A model generated the notes under the pieces. That model searched no databases. It saw only the letters and a list, made by a program, of their open reading frames with translations, and was not told the DNA's origin. From Zygnema cylindricum (lineage: Eukaryota; Streptophyta; Zygnematophyceae; Zygnematales; Zygnemataceae): a DNA stretch of 64,000 nucleotides. The stretch lies in assembly GCA_037447655.1 (NCBI GenBank), contig JBBHKE010002200.1, positions 190,743-254,742 of the forward strand, written 5' to 3'. Each line of letters begins with the position of its first letter. Position 1 is the first letter of the stretch. The position numbers and the translations under genes are program-made. Shown piece by piece: positions 34,201 to 45,174 of this stretch.

Positions 34201-36374
34201 ATAAATCCAAGGAAAAAGGTTCGTTCCGTTGCAGCCATAGGCCCTGTTCTGTCTCTATGAGCTTAACTGTTTCACCACATAGAAAGGCTGACTGTCTCAT
34301 TATTGAAACCATAAGAGCGGGATCATGTTCGCAGGCAGGCATCACGTCTCGACAGATTGTTCCCAGTTGCTTATCAAGAGCCGCCAAAACCGCCAACGGA
34401 ACTTGTGGGAGCTTGAGCCCCGTTGTGAGGGTCGCTTCTATGTGATCTCGTATCGGTAAAAACTTCAGAGCAACCTGCATGTCACATGAATTGATACCGA
34501 GGCATGTGAGTGCATTGGTCACTGTAATTCCTAAAATTTATTTTCCACTAACTTAGCTGCAACAAGTTTAATTGCATGCTAACAATGCTAGTCCACACAA
34601 GCTCGTGTGTGACTCGCACAAATCAAATGTGGTCCATATTAGCTCATGACTTGCATCAAACAAAATAATAGAATTTGAATTAACTTTATTGAAAAACAGT
34701 ACCGCACTATTTTGATAGAGAGTCTACACATCATTCACCATAAATGTGTGGCTGGACAAAGTGTATATGAAAAAAGTGCTGCCATGCTATTTCCAATAGA
34801 TAGCAGCATTTTTGCAAAGCTTGAAACGATTACGCATGCAGATAGTAGACATGTTTTTGAATATAGTTAAGACGACTTCCTGAAAAACGTGAGTTACCAT
34901 GTAAACCCCTTAAAAATCCTTACGTGACCTTTAAACCCATAAACAGTCCTGGTGACTTTTTCAGGATGGAAGGACATCTCCCTCAAAATGTCGAACAAAG
35001 TCTTTTAACTGAAAATTAATGCTGTGTCCACCGCAATTAACTTGAACTACATTTTTTTTTCCGGAGCACATACATGATTGGGTAAATACACTAGCGAAGA
35101 TTTACCCTTGCTTTGAGAGTAAATTGTATACTTTTTTGGGTAAATTTAAGTTAGGTTTGCCCCAAAAAATTGTGATTCACTCTTAAACGCCTTTGACTGC
35201 CCAAAAAATGTTGAACTCTAATAACGATGAGCAGTATAAATCTGTATGATATGAGCACAGGGCATTTGCTTTTCCAAACTATAATAACTGGGCCACCATC
35301 CACACCAACCGCAATAAATGGAGTACGTTCATCAGTATTGATTTTTAAAACGTTGATTACCATGAACGGATTTTTGACTCTCTCACAAAAATTGGTAAAT
35401 TTTCATTAGTTCACGGCCCATCGCTATTAGAGTTAATCTCTCAGGTTTATTCGACCCAAAATCATAGATTAGTGTTAATATTCCTAATTGGTTAAGTTGC
35501 CCATAACAAGTGTGGTTATTTCTAATAAAGCGTCAACGCCAATAATTTACTAACTCTATAGCGATGGGCAGTGTACTTGTGTGGGTCAACCAAGGATACA
35601 TGATAGTTCCCTTTTTTCAGGACACTGAAATACAGTATAACACAATAATAATAATAAAAATACTTAAATCCACAGTAACTATAGTAAACAAAGAAGCTAC
35701 AAAGACAGCTTTGGAACAAGCAAAGGTAAAGAGTACAGTGAAGAGTAAAGGGCGGAGATTTTTCTGCCCCCCCAAAAAAAAATGTCTGAAAATTGTTTTT
35801 GACGTAATTCTTCAACAGTTCAAAACCAGTCACGTCATTCAAAAAAAACTTATATGTAATAACAGTAATATCAGCCCCAAGTTAATAATATAACCCCAAG
35901 CAATACACGGTGTACGTCGCGTCACATACCCAGCAGTAGTTTTACATGGACCCTTGTAATAATTCAATTACATTTCGTTAATTATTAGTTATATTACTAT
36001 TTATTTATTATAAGTATACGATATAGCATTAGTTATTTTATAAGTTCACTAGCTGAAATTTTTCAAAACTCGTGTTCGAAAAGGACACTTGAATTAATTG
36101 AAGACTGAGATTAGAAGAACGATGAGATAAAGAAAAATACAAGAAGATTTTAAATTAGCAAAGTGATTGATATACAAACAAGAATTAACATAACCATAAG
36201 GAGTAAGAAAGGAAGAGTATTAAATAAACAAGGATGTAATTGCCTCCCCGTAAGAGACCCTAAAAAAATCTCAAAAACCCTAGAAAAACATACAGGCCAA
36301 TGAAAGGCTCCTCTTACCTTTTCAGAAAGCATGGAGGGAAGAGCGTCAGCCACAGACTGAAGAGCTTCAGACAT
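28284..36374 (-). CDS. HEN1: Small-RNA 2'-O-methyltransferase HEN1, multi-exon
   Basis: HEN1 methylates the 3'-terminal ribose of miRNA and siRNA duplexes, protecting them from uridylation and decay. Exons on the minus strand are 36374-36318, 34474-33981, 33452-33201, 32230-31426, 31205-31027, 30495-30382, 30173-30024 and 28883-28284. Exon 2 and exon 3 match the La-motif-like region (block ASWLSGQNIHGDAILAACG). Exon 4 holds a second dsRNA-binding-like segment and the start of the FKBP-like domain (FELGSGSVIEPL). Exon 5 has ERPPEERIEGAFFSPPLSKQ. Exon 6 has the SAM-binding VDLGCGSGALL. Exons 7-8 give the metal-binding E-V-V-E-H and DHRFEW, so the known catalytic residues are present. The junction between exons 4 and 5 does not keep frame with consensus sites, so about 40 residues of the FKBP-like domain are unaccounted for. 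No first dsRNA-binding domain was seen upstream of the putative start at 36374. Family assignment is firm; the N-terminus is not. Confidence 0.92.
29616..29830. mobile_element. TA-target element in HEN1 intron
   Basis: The left end CACCGTGAATCGTTATTAGC (preceded by TA) and the right end CTAATAACGATTCAAGGTG are inverted repeats. The right TA has changed to CA. 215 bp. Confidence 0.75.
32415..32617. mobile_element. TA-target element remnant in HEN1 intron
   Basis: The left end CACCGTGCATTGTTTTTAG, after TA, is mirrored by GCTAATAAAGATGCACGATA near 32595-32615. It lies in the intron between exons 3 and 4. The right edge is approximate. Confidence 0.5.
33010..33180. repeat. Purine-rich (GGGAGGA) tract in HEN1 intron
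   Basis: G/A-rich run with GGGAGG and GGGAGGGAGGG motifs adjacent to HEN1 exon 3. It could form G-quadruplex-like structure. Open frames through it are artefacts. Confidence 0.8.
35412..35573. mobile_element. TA-target element in HEN1 first intron
   Basis: 162 bp with inverted ends CACGGCCCATCGCTATTAGA and TCTATAGCGATGGGCAGTG, followed by TA. A further lone right terminus of the same family ends near 35235. Confidence 0.65.
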
Positions 36375-37184
36375 GACTGACAATTAGATAGAGTATGAAG
36401 AACAAGAGAAAGGGAAAAAAAATGAAAGGAGTTGGATGGCAAAATGGAGTACAATGCCGAGCACAAACTATAAATTAACAAAGTTAGAGAAAACGTAGTT
36501 TTTATCTTGGTTTTAGTTGATTCCGAAGATGTTAAGAACAATTGCCTTATTGTTGGGTTGGCGACAGTATTTGGTTAAGAACAATCCATCAGGAAATCTT
36601 TAAAACAACTTAAAAAAAACTACATTACAAAAGGTTAACCGGCAAGATCTTGATCATTGAACCCTTTTACAAAATTCAGAAAAGTGACTGAAAGTCGATG
36701 CGGTAAAAAATCTGATATTTGCATATTTGAAATTTGAACAGATTTTCTGATGAGAACTCCATAAAGCGATTTCGCGATACAAGAGACGGGGTTCTGAGTT
36801 CTGACTTTTGAGAAGTGTTCCGTATCGAACAGATTTTGTGGAGAATCGATCTGCACTTTTTCAGCGGTCTAGATCACAGTTTAAAAAGTCGATATTACGA
36901 TACATCAAAGTACGAACTGTTTGAGTTAGCTCGAACTAATTTCGTACAATCCGAGTTTTTTGTACGGTCATTACCAGAGGGAAACAAATCTGAGCACATT
37001 AGTCCATACCCATTTGTTAATGTCGCGTATCGGTAAATTATATTAATATCGAAGGGCTTAGAAAAACAACGAAACTTTTTTCTTAAAGTGCGATGGAAAA
37101 CCATCGAGGTAATAAGGGGGTAAAAAAAAAAAAAAACATTCAAAGACTACAAAAGAAAACTCCAAATGAAAAAGCCAAAATTAA
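36375..37184. other. HEN1 upstream flank; no further exon recognised
   Basis: The expected location of a HEN1 promoter or of exons encoding a first dsRNA-binding domain. I see no coding block matching that domain and no clear promoter elements. A CT/GTTCT-rich stretch on the minus strand lies at 36400-36480. Confidence 0.5.
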
Positions 37185-37500
37185 CTCTCACGTTTTACTA
37201 TCTCACTCACTCTCATCTTCACTCGCTCACTCATATTCTCACTCTCACTCTCTTTCACTGAACATTTAGCTCTCATTCTCACTCTCATGTTCATTCTCGT
37301 TCACTCTCACTCTCACCCTTACGATCACGCTCACTCCCACTCTCACTCTCTCTCACTCTCATCCTCATTGTTACTCTCAATCGCACTCCTACACTCACTC
37401 GCACTCTAGCCCATACGGTCACCCTCACTATCACACTTAGTTAATGTTTTCTCTCTTTCTCACTCCGGCTCCAACCCTCACTCCCACGGTCCCACTCACT
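37185..37500. repeat. Degenerate CTCACT hexamer repeat
   Basis: A long run of imperfect CTCACT/CTCTCA units interspersed with ATTCTCA and CACTCGC. Non-coding simple repeat. Confidence 0.92.
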
Positions 37501-37549
37501 AGAGTAACGTGGGTAGCTATAGTAACATGCAAAACTAATCAAATCTACC

Positions 37550-39010
37550 AATAAAGACTAAACGCATAGGGAAAACCTAGTGTATATGATGCCCCACAAC
37601 CCTAAAAAATTAATTTCACACCCGTGAATATCATAAACGTTGACTATATCCCTTTGTGGAAAATTTGGGAGGCACCGTCTACCGTCCACCAACGGCTTCA
37701 CCGTAGAAGGGCCCCGCATTGCGCTTGTTGAATGGCCTCCCGACCGCCACCGTGCATCGCCATAAAAGGGTCGCGCCCTGCGCTCGTTGAAGGGCATTTA
37801 TACACGTGGACGGTAAAAAACAAAAAAAGACTCGAGGGAGGACTCCTTGGACCCTTGTATTCGTATGCTTTCTTAGCATTGTTTCAAATAAAATCATCAA
37901 AAGACTTATCCAAAGATCCAAACTTTTATGCACAAAATGGAACGAACTAGTCCGTCAAGTCTTGGTGAGTGTAAACTCTTTTTTTAAAAGTCGTTGCGTC
38001 TCGAGCCAACTTCCGCGCCAATCGTAACAATTGCATCGCAAACCAAATCATGTATAATTGTACGTTCACTTCCCCAGGGCATTTTATACAAGTGGACGGT
38101 ATAAAAAAAAAACAAGACTCGGGGGAGGACTCCGTGGACCCTGTATTCGTATGTTTTCTTAGCACGGTTTCAAATAAAACCATCAAAAGACTTGTCCAAA
38201 AATCCAAACTTGTATGCACAAAATGGAACGAACTAGTCCGTCAAGTCTTGGTGAGCGTAAACTTTTTTTTTAAAAGTCATTGCATCTCGAGCTAACTTCC
38301 GCGCCAATCGTAGCAATTGCATCGCGGACCAAATCATGTCCAATTGTACGTTCACTCCCCCGTGAGAAACGAAGTAAATGATTGCTGTCTGAGTGAATAG
38401 ATTAGTTGCAAACACAACGGGGACGCCCAAGAAGCCAAAGCTAAGGCAAATCCAAACGAAAGCATTTAGCGGATGTGAATTGGTCATATGACAAACGAAA
38501 TGTCAAAAAAATGGGTGTGACTTGTAACCATGCACCAACCCCCGACATATAACAAAAACGTAAACGAGCACGCGATTGAGCAGGAGGTAGCGCATTTTAT
38601 AGATTATGGAATTTAGCGATTGCCAATTGCTCGTATATTCGTTGTTATAAACGGAAGTTATTGCAAGCAATAAGAGATGGAAAAGGTGGCACTTGGCTTT
38701 AGGCATTAGGTGGAGTGCGCGGGCGGAGAGAAAGGCCTCGTAAAAAAGAAAAATGTTTTCCTTCCCTTCAGAGACAACGCGGTCTAGATTGGGGACATCA
38801 TCCACGATATAATGAGACGTGATGGTGAGTCCCACCAAAGGCGAAACCTCTAGCCACATGAATCAAATTTAAACTGCCATTTGGAAAGTAACAAGCTAAC
38901 TTGACTAAGGGAAACAAGCCCTCCGGCCGATCACAAATCCCATGCCTAACGATGTGGTGGAGCACACTAAAATTTTTATCGTGAAAGTCCTTTAGAGAAG
39001 ACAAAAAACG
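37550..39010 (-). pseudogene. Decayed reverse-transcriptase C-terminal fragment (LINE-like)
   Basis: Reading the minus strand from about 39004, one frame gives DFHDKNFSVLHHIVRHGICD. After several in-frame stops it gives GAWLQVTPIFLTFRLSYDQF and then GSERTIGHDLVRDAIATI. The GAWL...LR-x-GLP pattern and a later H-rich R-x-x-HDxVRD segment are typical of the region after the polymerase core in LINE-like reverse transcriptases. At least six stops interrupt it and the catalytic core is not present. This is a dead fragment. The family assignment is by motif memory and is moderate. Confidence 0.45.
37792..38362. repeat. Tandem duplication, about 285-bp unit
   Basis: Copies at about 37792-38078 and 38079-38362 share the GGGCATTT..TGGACGGTA start, the GTCCGTCAAGTCTTGGTGAG block and the CCGCGCCAATCGTA..ATTGCATCG end. 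It duplicates part of the reverse-transcriptase-like fragment. Confidence 0.9.
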
Positions 39011-40690
39011 AGCCTTTCGTGGTAATGGCAGGGCGAGATAGAGAGGTCGTTGAGCAAAACAAGTGAGGCTTAAAATGCCACATGGGAGTCGGATTACTTA
39101 GGAAGAACATTAGGGAAAGAGAGGTCCTCTAACAAAGTATCAGTAACAACTTGGTTCACAAAGGATGGGGCTAGATAGGAGAACCTAAAGCCTTAGTACC
39201 CTTCGTTGGCGATGCAATTCGAAAACCATGAGGGACGGCGAAGGTAAACCTTGTGGGCACCAAACCACACATTTAGATGGGTTGACTGACAAACTAATCC
39301 TACAAAGTTACTGCACAAAACGGGAAAAAGTAGACAAAACTTGGTCACGAGGGCCCACAATATGCGTTCCATCAGCAATCGAAGGGAATAAACTACAGGG
39401 AAAAGTTGTAGCAGAGTCTCGCAAATTGTGTGACGATGAACAAATGTTGTATATTGTGAATCACTATTTGGTGTAATAAAATGAATAGCGTTGTTAACTA
39501 TATTTTGGGTTTGAGGACCTAAGGCAAATATAACATTAACGCTAATTCACACATCTAACAATTATTTCACATTCTCACAATGTAGCCGCTATAGCGCGTG
39601 ATAACATGATCGACAATTGAACATATTTTCACCCGCCTTTATTTTAGGAGTTAAACTTGGGTGCGCTTTCCCGTGTCAATGCCACTCACTTTCCTTTGTC
39701 GACGCTATTATGTGAAATTTTTTTCTGTATTTTTTTACAAAAAAACGAGTAGTGTTAGTATGGAGTGACACATTTGGTACACTAAATTATTTAGAATTTG
39801 ACCAAATCACTGTAACTATACAAATTAAACCGTAAATATATAAGGGTAAGGATTTATCTTTCAGTTTAAACTTTAATCTGATCGATTTTTTTTTAAGTAC
39901 GATGTCAACATAACAAGTAGGGTACTTTGACATGACAAGCTCGTGTGCGTTTTCGGCACACGATTATATCACCAAGGATTTCCGGGCCATTTTCTCACTT
40001 GTACACTCATCAGAGTACGGAGTGAGTGCACCCTGCCGGACGAAGACCTTGTATTTCCTAAACTGAGAGGAACGCACTTTATTTCAAGCCTAACAGAGGT
40101 CGGACGACCAAGTTCTACCGTCTCAAAGACTGCAATTCCGTTAAATGGGACTAGTTTTTGCCAACCCTCGTGGTGGGTACATTGTGGATCGCCACTTAAC
40201 TTTTTGGATTCTCGTCCAGATTATGCTACTAGCTATCTGTAGGAATTCAGTTCAAACTCAGCTGACTTTTAATCCATTAATTACATTAGGTCAAAGTCTG
40301 GCACGTTTGTGTCCTTTTCAGTACTTTAATTATGATAGTGGAACAAATAATAACTTCCGGTCGCGGATCTAGCCGCCGTCAGGAGCATAACTTTTTGCCT
40401 CAAGTGTAGTACGGATCAATTTGTCTTATTTCAGTTATGTTACAATTGCTTGCCGCTCATTGGTTGATAGCCTTGCTTTGACTTTTGGACCTATAATTGG
40501 ACAAACTTTGATGTGTAAGGCAATTGGGGCCGAAAGAGGCAGGTTGCTTTTTCAGTACTGTCTCTTGATAAAACCCTCAGAAAATCCAAGCATCCCTTCT
40601 TTTGGAGAATCTTTGTCTTGTGTATGTTTTTGGACTTTATTGCCATCTTGGTTTGAATTAGAATTCTGTGGAGGTCGTAGTCCAGACATG
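39011..40690. other. No gene seen
   Basis: AT-rich sequence. A TA-family-like end (GTGAATCACTATTTGGTG) lies near 39457, followed by about 270 bp resembling the host repeat of 15.3 and 19.8 kb. No coding signal is recognised. Confidence 0.55.
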
Positions 40691-40893
40691 TAGTTGTCGT
40701 GCATGTGTCAAAAAACATGAAGATGCATGCAATATCATCAGTTGTGCTCAACTTAAACCCAAATGATAGTGAGATATCGTAAATGAAATAAAACATAAAA
40801 GTAAAAATTGATAAATACCACAACAGGCAAGGTGGAAGAAAAAGAAAGGTCAACGACTTAGATGGTTATGGTTAGGTCGGTTTATTCACTAAG
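40691..40893 (-). repeat. Ty3/gypsy LTR fragment (copy a)
   Basis: Closely similar to 42410-42600 and 43800-43990, sharing the GGTTATGGTTAGGTCGGTTT end. There is no adjacent pol sequence here. Confidence 0.8.
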
Positions 40894-41689
40894 CCGATGG
40901 ATGACCACTAGGCCCCACAGTCTATTTATATTCCTTGCAGGAGTTATCTTATCAAGGATTATCTGAATTTATGCTTAAATAAAATAAACCAAAGCATAAA
41001 CAACCGAGAAAGAATAATAAAAACTGAAAATGACAATATGCCCGACACTTATGAGGTTTGACATAACCAAACTCAAAAGATGCGCATAAGCCAAATAGAA
41101 ATAAATACACAATCACAAGAAATAAACACAACAAATCAATAATCCCAACATGCAACTTCCACACTAATTAAAGCTCAGCCACAGTCGGGAAAAGAAGTTT
41201 GTGTCGTGAAAACGCGGTCGAAATCCACTCAAAAGGACCAGAAAAATGAAAGGAAACCGTGTAGGTCTTGGCCGAAGCCGTATAGATTAATATGTAAGGT
41301 TTTACAAGATATTGATAATGTAACAGAAAACTAGACGCTTCACGCAAAGGAAGAAAATTGCCTCTAAGCTGTCCGGACAATTTTACAAATAAAAAGATGG
41401 CTGCAGAAAATCCTCAATACTGAAAAATAAATAATTCCTGCACTCGAAAATTGTGTGCAGGGAATGATCCAAAATGAACTAAGTAACAAAAACTACGCCT
41501 AGCGAAAATAGGCCAATCAGAGTACAACGTGCTATGTAAGTACTTGCGTCTAGTTTGGATTCAACCAATAGGAGGCCGAAATCCTATGCCCTACGTTACA
41601 GAATCTATAACCTACAGATTAAAACCCTTCCTATCTACATGTGAATGCATGAACCTCCAAATGGTTCACGACTTAAAATGGTCCAATGA

Positions 41690-42305
41690 CGTTGCTTCGT
41701 TAAAACTGACAGCCGATTTGTCTGTCACTTGCGTCGACGGTCCAGATGTGATATTACGAAAATCGTATTCTTTTTGTCGACGGCCGAGATGCTACTCCAC
41801 GCGAAATGATTAAAATTTGCGGTCGGCCGGGATATAAGGGAATGAAAGCTTGTACAGTAGGACCGCAGGTACGGTCCACTTTGTCGTCGCGCGAATTTTG
41901 GAAAATGTAAGTCGTACGGTCGACGTGAAATGATCGAAATTATCGTCGGCGAGAATCGCGGAAAATATATATAGTACGGTAAGTTTATTTGTACCGACGT
42001 GAATTTGAACATAAGTTGTCAGCGAAAAATCTTGGAGCAATAAATAATTTTGTAAAGTGCAAGTCGTCGTCGGCAGAAAACCCGGGAAATCAAAACAAGT
42101 ACGGCAAGACCGCAAGTACGGTCCAATTCGTGGCCGCGGGAATTCCGGTCAACGTATGTCGTACGGCCGACGAGAATAACCAAATCCACCGTCAGCGGAA
42201 ATCACGGAAAATATACGTCGTACGGTAGGACCGCGGGTACGATCCAAATCATGATCCCAGAAATTACAAAGAATGTAGGTCGTACGGTACATGTCGTACA
42301 GTCCT
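41690..42305. repeat. Degenerate tandem array with GTCGTACGGTCGACG motif
   Basis: About six to eight diverged units share pieces such as GTCGTACGG, GACGTGAAATGATC and CGGAAAATAT, at spacings of roughly 60-110 bp. It abuts the gypsy LTR fragment at 42306. Non-coding. Confidence 0.7.
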
Positions 42306-42600
42306 GCGAAACCCAAATAACACCCAAATACAAATTAGTGTAGCGGCTGCCCGTCGTAACGCCTAAATATAAACAACTAAAATGGCCGACGACATGCGGC
42401 ATGACAATTGTCGTACATGTGTCAAATAACACGAAGATGCATGCAATATCATCAGCTGTGCTAAACTTAAACCCAAATGATAGCGAGATATCGTAAATGA
42501 AAAAAATCATAAAAGTAAAAATGGATAAATACCACAACAGGCAAGGTGGAAGAAAAAGAAAGGTCAACAACTTAGCTGGTTATGGTTAGGTCGGTTTATT
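42306..42600 (-). repeat. Ty3/gypsy LTR fragment (copy b) with polypurine tract
   Basis: Similar over about 290 bp to 43698-43990. It ends at a G-run on the minus strand (plus-strand C-run 42600-42609) directly after the pol reading frame, as expected for a polypurine tract followed by the 3' LTR. Confidence 0.8.
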
Positions 42601-43715
42601 CCCCCCCCCAGCTCTTTAGCTGGCAGAGGAGCTGGCCAACACGACCGGAAGCTCGCGACATCCGTGGCAAAACCAGTGACCATCTGGAATGCCAACAATG
42701 GTGGCACCAAACACTCCATGTCAAACCCCTAATTGCAATGATCACAAAGTAACATAATAGATTCCCCGTCTGATCGATGACAAAAGGTACATGCCATCGC
42801 CTCCGTAATCGGCATCCGCATAGGATCCATGTCCTGCGACAAATCTGGTAAATAACATGGAGCACAATTCTTAGAGTGCTCTCGAAAAGTCCGCGTGTCC
42901 GCTCCTTGGAATCCTAACATTCCGTTCTGATCCACCTTAATAATCCGTAGAATGTGTGCAGAAAAATCCGTGTCCAAAGTGTCAAAAGATTGCCTGCGAA
43001 GATAAGCATAGTCTCCCACCCGATAGGGCTTTATTTGCGGCCTGTAACTGCCGCTTCGAGTGGTGGCAAACCGAAGTGTGTCCTGATGCTGGGCAATCTG
43101 CAGGTTATCAAAAGCCATGGGCATTTCACGGGCAAAAAGCAAAGCACGACGAGTAAGTTCTTCCAAAAAAATAGCGTCAGACATCAGTGGAAGAGGAAAG
43201 TTTGCAGCTTTCCGAATATTGCGAACGGGCAACGGTTGTCGCCCAAATAAAACATAATACGAGCTGAAATCATCAGTGGAAGAGGAAAGTTTGCAGCTTT
43301 CCGAATATTGCGAACGGGCAACAGTTGTCGCCCAAATAAAACATAATACGAGCTGAAATTAGTCAGCCTAGCTTGAACTGACATGCGATATCCCATGGTA
43401 ATGTAGCCGAGGGACTCGTCCCAAACCGAAATGTGTTTCTCTAAGCAATGCTTACGTAAGGCACGCTTAAATGTCTGGACTGCCTGTTCAGCCAGGCCAT
43501 CGGCCTAGGGGTGATCGCGACTATTGCGACGATGATCGATTAGAGCCTCATCAAGCATCTCTTGAAATTCTCCCCAAAATTCCGTACCTTGATCCGTAAG
43601 GACCTTGGCTGGGGCATCGTATCTCATAAGGACATGGTCCTTTAAAGCTGCGGTGGTTAACTTAGCTGTCTTATGAGGCAGGGCTACGACTTCTACCCGA
43701 AACCCAAATAACACC
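42601..43715 (-). pseudogene. Ty3/gypsy integrase with C-terminal PHD finger, broken copy 1
   Basis: Minus-strand reading gives the integrase core end (VALPHKTAKLTTAALKDH, then VLTDQGTEFWGEFQ, with the conserved Asp and following E region). It continues through GYRMSVQARLTNFSSYYVLF(G)RQ, the post-core domain with YRVGDYAYLRRQSF, and the start of a PHD finger (CTFCHRSDGESIMLLCDHCN). A stop follows CDHCN and a 1-base deletion lies further on. An 89-bp tandem duplication at 43183-43360 also shifts frame. The element is inactive. It abuts LTR copy c at its 5' side. Confidence 0.88.
43183..43360. repeat. 89-bp tandem duplication in gypsy integrase
   Basis: 43183-43271 and 43272-43360 are almost identical. 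The unit starts ATCAGTGGAAGAGGAAAG. As 89 is not divisible by three, the second copy is out of frame. Confidence 0.95.
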
Positions 43716-43990
43716 CAAATACAAATTAGTGTAGCGGATGCCTGTCTTAACGCCTAAATATAAACAACTAAAATGGCCGACGACATGCGGTATGACAGTT
43801 GTCGTGCATGTGTCAAATAACATGAAGATCCATACAATATCATCAGTTGTGCTCAACTTAAACTCAAATGATAACGAGATATTGTAAATGAAATAAAACA
43901 TAAAAGGAAAAATGGATAAATACCACAACATGCAAGGTGGAAGAAAAAGAAAAGTCAACGATTTAGCTGGTTATGGTTAGGTCGGTTTAT
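43698..43990 (-). repeat. Ty3/gypsy LTR fragment (copy c)
   Basis: Homologous to 42306-42600. It lies between the 5'-truncated integrase of copy 1 and the polypurine tract of copy 2. Two truncated elements of one family therefore sit in tandem in the same orientation. Confidence 0.8.
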
Positions 43991-43997
43991 TCCCCCC

Positions 43998-44382
43998 CCA
44001 GCTCTTTAGCCGACAGAGGAGCTGGCCAACACGACCGGAAGCTCGCGACATCCGTGGCAAAACCAGTGACCATCCGGAACCGCCAACAATGGTGGCACCA
44101 AACACTCCATGTGATACCCCTGATTGCAATGATCACAAAGTAACATGGTCGTTTCCGCGTCCGATCGACGACAAAAGGTACATGCCGTCGCCTCCGTAAA
44201 CGGCATCCGCATAGGATCCATATCCTGCGACAAATCTGGTAAGTAAAATGGAGCACAATTCTTGGAGTGCTCTCGAAAAGTCCGTGTGTCCGCTCTTTTA
44301 ATCCCAACATTCCGTTCGGATCCACCTCGATGATCCGTAAGATGTGTGCAGAAACATCAGTGTCCAAAGTGTCGAAAGATTG
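43998..44382 (-). pseudogene. Ty3/gypsy pol 3' end with complete PHD finger, copy 2
   Basis: The frame from about 44233 to 44006 encodes a C4HC3 PHD finger. It runs CTFC, then LLCDHC, GYHMEC and HWFCHGC, with all eight zinc ligands in the canonical spacing. Upstream sequence matches the integrase post-core domain of copy 1 in a shifted frame. The 5' side ends at a junction with a copia fragment near 44383. A PHD finger at the end of pol occupies the place where chromoviruses carry a chromodomain. Confidence 0.85.
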
Positions 44383-45165
44383 ATCGGGTTTCTTCTTGGT
44401 GTCTCATCGGCTCCCTTATCCATGGAGGCAGGTTCCATCTCCTCTTCTTCTGTCTCCTCAAAGTGTCTCAAAGTGTGTAGGAGTATGGGCAGATTCCGGT
44501 TTGTCTCTTTCATCGTGGGTCTCCTCTGAATCTGCAATCACTTGTTCACTTATGTTTCAGTGAAGAAGATCTGAGTCTTCATCACCATTGGACTTAAATC
44601 TTATTTTTATCTTCTTGGTGTATTTGAAAAGATCAAATGATTTCCCTTCATCCATGACAACTAGGTGTTTTACCAAAATGATATCTTGCTTTAGCTAAGT
44701 CATAGACTCTATATCCCTTGACATCCTCATCATATCCCACAAAATATCTAGGTTTCCCTTTAGCATCTAGTTTCCTGTTCTTCCTATCAATGTCAAGACT
44801 ATGAACTTGACTACCAAATACTTTCAGGTGAGAAATATTTGGTTTCCTTACCAGTCCATCTCTCATAATGTGTCATTCCTTTCACAGCTGAGGTAAGGAC
44901 TCTGTTCTTAATGTAGTTAGCACAATTCATGGCTTCAGCCCAAAACCTTTTTCTGATTCTCTTGTCGGCCAACATATTATATACGCTATCTCTTAGAGTT
45001 CGGTTCAATATCTCAACCACCCCATTCTGTTCTGGATTATAAGGTACAATTTTTTGATGTTGAACTCCCGTATTTCTCAAATATTCCTCAAACTAGTTAG
45101 AGGTGTATTCCCCCTCATTGTCACTCCTTATTCTCTTAATGGGGAGATTCTCCAAACTTTTGGGC
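44383..45165 (-). pseudogene. Ty1/copia integrase fragment
   Basis: From 45165 downwards the frame gives IKRIRSDNEGEY, a stop, FEEYLRNTGVQHQKIVPYNP, EQNGVVEILNRTLRDS, and then the copia post-integrase block KVFGSQVHSLDIDRKN with YFVGYDEDVKGYRVYD. This is a copia integrase lineage distinct from the element at 57-62 kb. Both ends are cut: near 44383 by the gypsy fragment and near 45165 by unrelated DNA. Confidence 0.88.
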
Positions 45166-45174
45166 GACAACGTC

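Noticed and set aside
40421-40693. Plus-strand open frame of about 90 codons
   Set aside because: No recognisable motif; it runs into a gypsy LTR fragment.
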